Below, in pieces: positions 5,133-6,469 of a stretch of DNA of 6,469 bases. This stretch comes from an uncultured Rhodobiaceae bacterium (GTDB lineage: Archaea; Thermoplasmatota; Poseidoniia; Poseidoniales; Poseidoniaceae). Each line of letters begins with the position of its first letter. Position 1 is the stretch's first letter. The translations under genes were made by a program, and so were the position numbers. The stretch spans positions 1 through 6,469 of the forward strand of contig CALDQY010000018.1 in assembly GCA_937911445.1 (NCBI GenBank). The letters are read 5' to 3'. The notes below the pieces were generated by a model. The model saw nothing but the letters and a program-made list of their open reading frames with translations. It had not been told where the DNA came from and made no database searches.

Positions 5133-6166
5133 GCCCAAGAGACGTCCTTTGCGCCTCTGAAAATGATTTGATCCTGATACCATTCCAACGTTGCTGGTAG
5201 TTGCAACAACGGTTCACCATCGGCTTGGATGAACGTTGGATGCCCAACTGGAACATCCGAAGGTTTCCCATCGTTGTCAACTGGCCGAAGCGTGACACGA
5301 TTGACATCGATTTGTTCAATACCCCACTTTCCAACGTGCTTTCCTTTCTTGACCGGGCCCATGAGTGAGAGCATTTGCAAGCGGCTCAACCGATAGGCGA
5401 GAACAATACAGCCATCCTTACGGGTTGGGTACATGTTGGGAACAACGCGATAGCCTCCGCCGAAGGTCTCCCCTGTTGTTACCGTCATCATGGTCAAATC
5501 GTGGATTATTGGGTCACCATCGTCCAACGTCATCTCGACCTTTCTACGTGGCCAAAACGGAATGGTTGTAACGCCAAGATAGGTGTACTTCTTTGGACCC
5601 TTGATCCACTTTGCTCGACGGAGTTTCGCTCGACTGATGGCCGAGGTAATACCAGCATCGGACTCAAGGAACACCCATCGAACGGTTCGACCATCGTGCT
5701 TTGCATCACCATCCCAAGCGTTCGAAGGGGGACTCGGATAACCATCGAGCGTGGGTGCTGCAACACCTTCGAGTCGCCAAGCTCCACAGCTTCGATCCAC
5801 ACCATCCACGAGAATGTCGAGTGCAGCATCGAGATTATTGCGCGGAATTCCGTGGGTTATGCAACAATCGTTTCCTGAACCAAAGGGAATCTGTCCAAGC
5901 GGGATGTTCGAGCCTCGAAGGCCTGAGGCAACTTCGTGAACAATGCCATCGCCACCAACGGCAACAACAAGCGACGATTCTTCCCCATTCGCTTCGATCT
6001 CTGTACGAATCTGATGCGAAAGTTCAGCACCATGCCCGATTCGCTCTGTCATGTGTTCAACGACAACAAATCCACGCTCAATCAATCGTTTTTTGATGCC
6101 TGGCCAAGCCTTACCGCAGCGAAAGTCCCGACTTGCTGGATTGATGATAAAATGCGCCTTGACCAT
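5129..6166 (-). CDS. Diacylglycerol kinase-family (YegS/LCB5-type) lipid kinase
   Basis: A 345-residue protein on the minus strand. It begins MVKAHFIINPAS, the usual first strand of the DAGK catalytic domain with its NPxS motif. Family motifs follow in order, numbered from the ATG at 6166: VVAVGGDGIVHEVASGL (about 67-83; GGDG nucleotide-binding loop), PFGSGNDCCITHGI (about 94-107; usually PxGTGND), TGETFGGGYRVVPNMYPTRKDG (about 231-252) and IQADGEPLL (about 313-321). These enzymes transfer the ATP gamma-phosphate to a lipid hydroxyl such as diacylglycerol, a sphingoid base or another polyprenyl or glycerolipid. The substrate in an organism with archaeal lipids is unknown. Residues 130-165 look like an insertion rich in Pro, Asp and Gly. 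A GTG at 6187 would add seven residues; the ATG is preferred because it starts directly before the first strand. No Shine-Dalgarno sequence is seen, so the mRNA may be leaderless. Its TAG stop interlocks with the TAA of the lipoprotein gene. Confidence 0.9.
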   Translation of the reverse strand: MVKAHFIINPASRDFRCGKAWPGIKKRLIERGFVVVEHMTERIGHGAELSHQIRTEIEANGEESSLVVAVGGDGIVHEVASGLRGSNIPLGQIPFGSGNDCCITHGIPRNNLDAALDILVDGVDRSCGAWRLEGVAAPTLDGYPSPPSNAWDGDAKHDGRTVRWVFLESDAGITSAISRAKLRRAKWIKGPKKYTYLGVTTIPFWPRRKVEMTLDDGDPIIHDLTMMTVTTGETFGGGYRVVPNMYPTRKDGCIVLAYRLSRLQMLSLMGPVKKGKHVGKWGIEQIDVNRVTLRPVDNDGKPSDVPVGHPTFIQADGEPLLQLPATLEWYQDQIIFRGAKDVSWA

Positions 6167-6260
6167 ACGGTTTGCTGATTCTTGCACGGTTTCAATGTAT
6201 CCATGGATGAACGAACAGACTCATCAACTCGATACCTTTCGGAATCGATGAGGACCCCCT
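6167..6260. promoter_or_regulatory. Divergent intergenic region between the lipid kinase and ribD
   Basis: The 94 bases separate two genes read away from each other, so promoters in both directions are expected here. On the minus strand, GATACATT (about 6195-6202) lies roughly 30 bases before the kinase ATG and is a weak TATA candidate for a short-leader or leaderless transcript. I see no convincing TATA box for ribD, no operator palindrome, and no FMN-riboswitch-like conserved sequence. Confidence 0.35.
6250..6253 (+). promoter_or_regulatory. Shine-Dalgarno site for ribD
   Basis: GAGG lies seven bases before the ATG at 6261. An in-frame TGA at 6249-6251 excludes any start further upstream, so the site and the stop together fix the start. 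Confidence 0.6.
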
Positions 6261-6469
6261 ATGTGGACTGAGGAAGACGAGGCTTTCATGCAACGCGCTC
6301 TCGACGTTGCTGAACGTGGTCGTGGCCGAGTGGCTCCCAATCCATTGGTCGGTTGTGTTCTCGTCAAGGACGGTGAAGTCATTGCAGAAGGATGGCACGA
6401 CCACCTTGGAGGCTTGCATGCTGAGCAGATGGCCATCCACGATGCTGAATCGAAAGGAAAGTCACCGAA
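6261..6469 (+). CDS. ribD: RibD, riboflavin biosynthesis deaminase, N-terminal part (partial)
   Basis: The frame is open from ATG 6261 to the right edge, giving 69 complete codons. It reads as the N-terminal deaminase domain of RibD: FMQRALDVAERGRGRVAPNP (9-28), VGCVLVKDGEVIAEGWH (30-46), and GGLHAEQMAI (50-59) with the zinc-ligand and catalytic HAE triad at His53-Ala54-Glu55. The second zinc motif (PCxxxGxxPPC) would lie just beyond the window. RibD deaminates 2,5-diamino-6-ribosylamino-pyrimidinone 5'-phosphate in riboflavin synthesis. In the bifunctional bacterial form a C-terminal reductase follows, and whether it exists here cannot be seen. Known archaea usually carry the reductase without this deaminase, so a bacterial origin by transfer is possible if the host is archaeal. 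The start is fixed by an in-frame stop at 6249 and GAGG seven bases upstream. Confidence 0.9.
   Translation, partial: MWTEEDEAFMQRALDVAERGRGRVAPNPLVGCVLVKDGEVIAEGWHDHLGGLHAEQMAIHDAESKGKSP

Noticed and set aside
4567..5160. Long open frames on both strands across the lipoprotein tail
   Set aside because: The tail DNA is low complexity (Ser, Pro, Glu and Lys codons), which leaves few stops in other frames. The Arg/Leu-rich or Ser-rich products look like shadows.
6167..6260. FMN riboswitch upstream of ribD
   Set aside because: The spacer is only 94 bases and shows none of the conserved RFN-element sequence blocks or helices.

Overview
The window looks like chromosomal DNA from an aerobic, uncultured marine archaeon, most plausibly a Marine Group II euryarchaeote (Poseidoniales). 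This is inferred from the style of the tRNA-Ser (short class II variable arm, archaeal-type D-loop), strong GGAGG/GAGGTGA ribosome binding sites, a secreted protein rich in N-x-S/T sequons with a C-terminal membrane anchor resembling an archaeal sorting signal, and a lipoprotein with a long low-complexity Ser/Pro/Glu tail. No marker such as 16S rRNA is present, so the assignment is tentative.

Layout. Positions 1-3500 (+) form a tight terminal-oxidase operon. It runs: the 3' end of cytochrome c oxidase subunit I; subunit III with a long membrane-spanning N-terminal extension; a small subunit IV; and a multidomain SCO-type copper chaperone. Stops and starts overlap or lie within 10 bases, and each downstream gene has its own Shine-Dalgarno sequence. 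Positions 3545-3629 (+) are tRNA-Ser(TGA) with an encoded CCA. Positions 3678-5132 (+) encode a membrane lipoprotein of unknown function with a long, probably cytoplasmic tail. Positions 5129-6166 (-) encode a diacylglycerol kinase/YegS-type lipid kinase that converges on the lipoprotein gene, with the two stop codons interlocked. After a 94-base divergent spacer, 6261 to the edge (+) is the start of ribD (riboflavin biosynthesis deaminase).

How the genes work together. Subunits I, III and IV are parts of a haem-copper (caa3/aa3-like) oxygen reductase. SCO proteins deliver copper to, or reduce the cysteines of, the CuA site in subunit II, so a SCO gene at the operon end fits an assembly role. 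Subunit II itself is not visible and may lie upstream. The lipoprotein, lipid kinase and RibD have no evident functional link to the oxidase.

No wholly new system is evident. The strongest oddities are domain architectures: (i) subunit III carries an extra four-helix N-terminal region with a His-rich loop, recalling actinobacterial-type subunit IV; (ii) the SCO protein is fused to two Trp-rich tandem repeats, an EGF-like Cys module, what looks like a second copy of the SCO C-terminal hairpin-helix, and a membrane anchor; (iii) the lipoprotein combines a lipobox, a second membrane helix and a disordered tail with an acidic/aromatic end. There is no gene-free stretch longer than 300 bases.
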